Origin: UBA7672 sp044224605 | GTDB taxonomy: Bacteria; Pseudomonadota; Alphaproteobacteria; Caulobacterales; Hyphomonadaceae | DNA length: 64,000 nt | NCBI GenBank assembly: GCA_044224605.1 | Contig: JBGAKC010000021.1 | Location: 21,928 to 85,927, forward strand | Direction of reading: 5' to 3' | Shown: piece by piece, positions 63,045 through 64,000 of the stretch | How positions within the stretch are numbered: position 1 is the stretch's first letter | Layout of the letters: every line of letters starts with the position of its first letter | The notes under the pieces: generated by a model | The model's database searches: none | Seen by the model: only the letters and a program-made list of their open reading frames with translations | What the model was told of the DNA's origin: nothing | Program-made: the position numbers and the translations under genes

Positions 63045-64000
63045 AATTCGGCATCGACCGCCTGGTGGCAGACCCGGCCCTCCGCGCCCCGCTCAAGGGA
63101 AGGCGTGTGTCGCTGGTGGCGCACCCGGCCTCTGTCACCAAGGATCTAACGCACTCCCTCGATGCGCTCGCGGCAACGGGCGATATTCGGCTCACCTCGG
63201 CCTTCGGCCCGCAGCACGGCATGCGTGGCGACAAGCAGGACAACATGATGGAGTCCCCGGATTTCGACGATCCGGCCCTCGGTATCCCGGTCTTCTCGCT
63301 TTATGGCGAACACCGACGCCCCACCGGCCAGCAGATGAGCACATTTGATGTCGTGCTGCTGGACCTGCAGGATCTCGGCTGCCGTATCTACACCTTCATC
63401 ACCACGCTGCTCTACGTGCTGGAAGCCGCCGCAAAGGAGGGCAAGTCGGTCTGGGTGCTCGATCGTCCGAACCCAGCAGGCCGTCCCATCGAGGGTCTCA
63501 CGCTGCGCCCCGGTTATGAAAGTTTTGTCGGCGCCGGCCCAATACCGATGCGCCACGGTCTCACGCTCGGAGAGCTGGGCCACTGGTTCATCAAGCACTA
63601 CAAGCTCAACGTCGATTATCGCGTCATCGCGATGGAGGGATACGATCCAGAGGCCGCGCCCGGATACGGCTGGCCGATCGGCGAGCGCACCTGGATCAAT
63701 CCCAGCCCCAACGCGCCGAATCTCTGGATGGCTCGCGCCTATGCCGGCACGGTGATGCTCGAAGGCGCGACGCTGTCAGAGGGCAGGGGAACGACACGCC
63801 CGCTCGAACTCTTCGGCGCGCCTGACATCGACGCCAAGAACGTCATCGCAGAAATGCGTCGCCTTGCTCCGCACTGGCTGGAAGGCTGCATCCTGCGGGA
63901 TTGCTGGTTCGCGCCGACCGTCCCCCAGCACGTCCGCAAGCTTTGCAGGGGCTTTGAGATCAACACCGAGGACCCGGACAGCTACAACCATCACGTCTTC
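63041..64000 (+). CDS. NamZ-type exo-beta-N-acetylmuramidase (DUF1343), 3' truncated by window end
   Basis: The first 320 residues of a DUF1343 protein: KFGIDRLVADPALRAPLKGRRVSLVAHPASVTKD, SAFGPQHGMRGDKQDNM, PVFSLYGEHRRPT, VVLLDLQDLGCRIYTFITTLLYVLEAA, VLDRPNPAGR and ATLSEGRGTTRPLELFGAP, all family hallmarks. The frame is open at 64000. NamZ of Bacillus subtilis releases MurNAc from the non-reducing end of peptidoglycan fragments. No export signal is seen here, so it may act in the cytoplasm or be exported another way. It fits the MurQ/NagA/kinase genes nearby. Confidence 0.88.
   Translation, partial: MKFGIDRLVADPALRAPLKGRRVSLVAHPASVTKDLTHSLDALAATGDIRLTSAFGPQHGMRGDKQDNMMESPDFDDPALGIPVFSLYGEHRRPTGQQMSTFDVVLLDLQDLGCRIYTFITTLLYVLEAAAKEGKSVWVLDRPNPAGRPIEGLTLRPGYESFVGAGPIPMRHGLTLGELGHWFIKHYKLNVDYRVIAMEGYDPEAAPGYGWPIGERTWINPSPNAPNLWMARAYAGTVMLEGATLSEGRGTTRPLELFGAPDIDAKNVIAEMRRLAPHWLEGCILRDCWFAPTVPQHVRKLCRGFEINTEDPDSYNHHVF

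Noticed and set aside
1..64000. CRISPR arrays, insertion sequences, phage genes, rRNA
   Set aside because: No regularly spaced direct repeats, transposase, integrase, capsid or rRNA-like sequence was found on either strand.

Overview
The window is high-GC bacterial chromosome. Its gene content is that of an aerobic alphaproteobacterium: TonB-dependent receptors with long plug and barrel, a NodT-family outer membrane lipoprotein, and a dnaB-alr-mlaE-mlaF run. A Caulobacterales or Hyphomonadales relative is the best guess, but no 16S or ribosomal protein gene is present to confirm it. Genes are packed tightly, with many 4-base ATGA or GTGA stop/start overlaps. Both ends of the window cut a gene.

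Positions 1-13345 are mostly housekeeping: the end of a PLP decarboxylase, a FemAB/GNAT protein, a NatAB-type ABC exporter, an alr-mlaE-mlaF operon, dnaB, a glutathione transferase, a secreted M20 amidohydrolase, an unrecognised membrane-tethered protein, rlmB and tRNA-Tyr.

Positions 13346-24603, directly 3' of tRNA-Tyr, hold a leftward block. A cation P-type ATPase and an SDR dehydrogenase come first. Then follow an ABC exporter (ATPase, a permease split by a frameshift, HlyD adaptor), an AMP-phosphorylase-like enzyme and a PRPP-synthetase-like enzyme. A perfect FNR-type box sits upstream of the ABC/phosphorylase operon, which points to low-oxygen control.

Positions 24604-31020 hold an acyl-CoA catabolic group (enoyl-CoA hydratase, nitronate monooxygenase, LuxR-type regulator, acyl-CoA dehydrogenase, TonB receptor). 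Then come an Mfd-like helicase and a TetR gene. Positions 35268-41801 are one leftward operon: TonB receptor, MFS carrier, TetR regulator, FAD-linked oxidase and a DSD1-type PLP aldolase. It is preceded by a 22-base palindromic operator lying on its promoter. Positions 41871-47059 are an EmrA-EmrB-NodT tripartite pump divergent from a LysR gene.

Positions 47178-53914 read as an oxidation route for a hydrophobic acid or side chain: thiolase, cytochrome P450, acyl-CoA synthetase, and two adjacent acyl-CoA dehydrogenases of which only one keeps the expected catalytic Glu. Positions 54197-58139 plus the last gene (from 63041) make a complete MurNAc/GlcNAc recycling route: NamZ-type muramidase, BadF-type kinase, MurQ, NagA and a SIS-domain deaminase. 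Between them lies an RND pump (58308-62456). Its operator nearly matches one in front of the TetR gene at 34480-35160, 23 kb away, so that TetR protein probably controls both itself and the pump.
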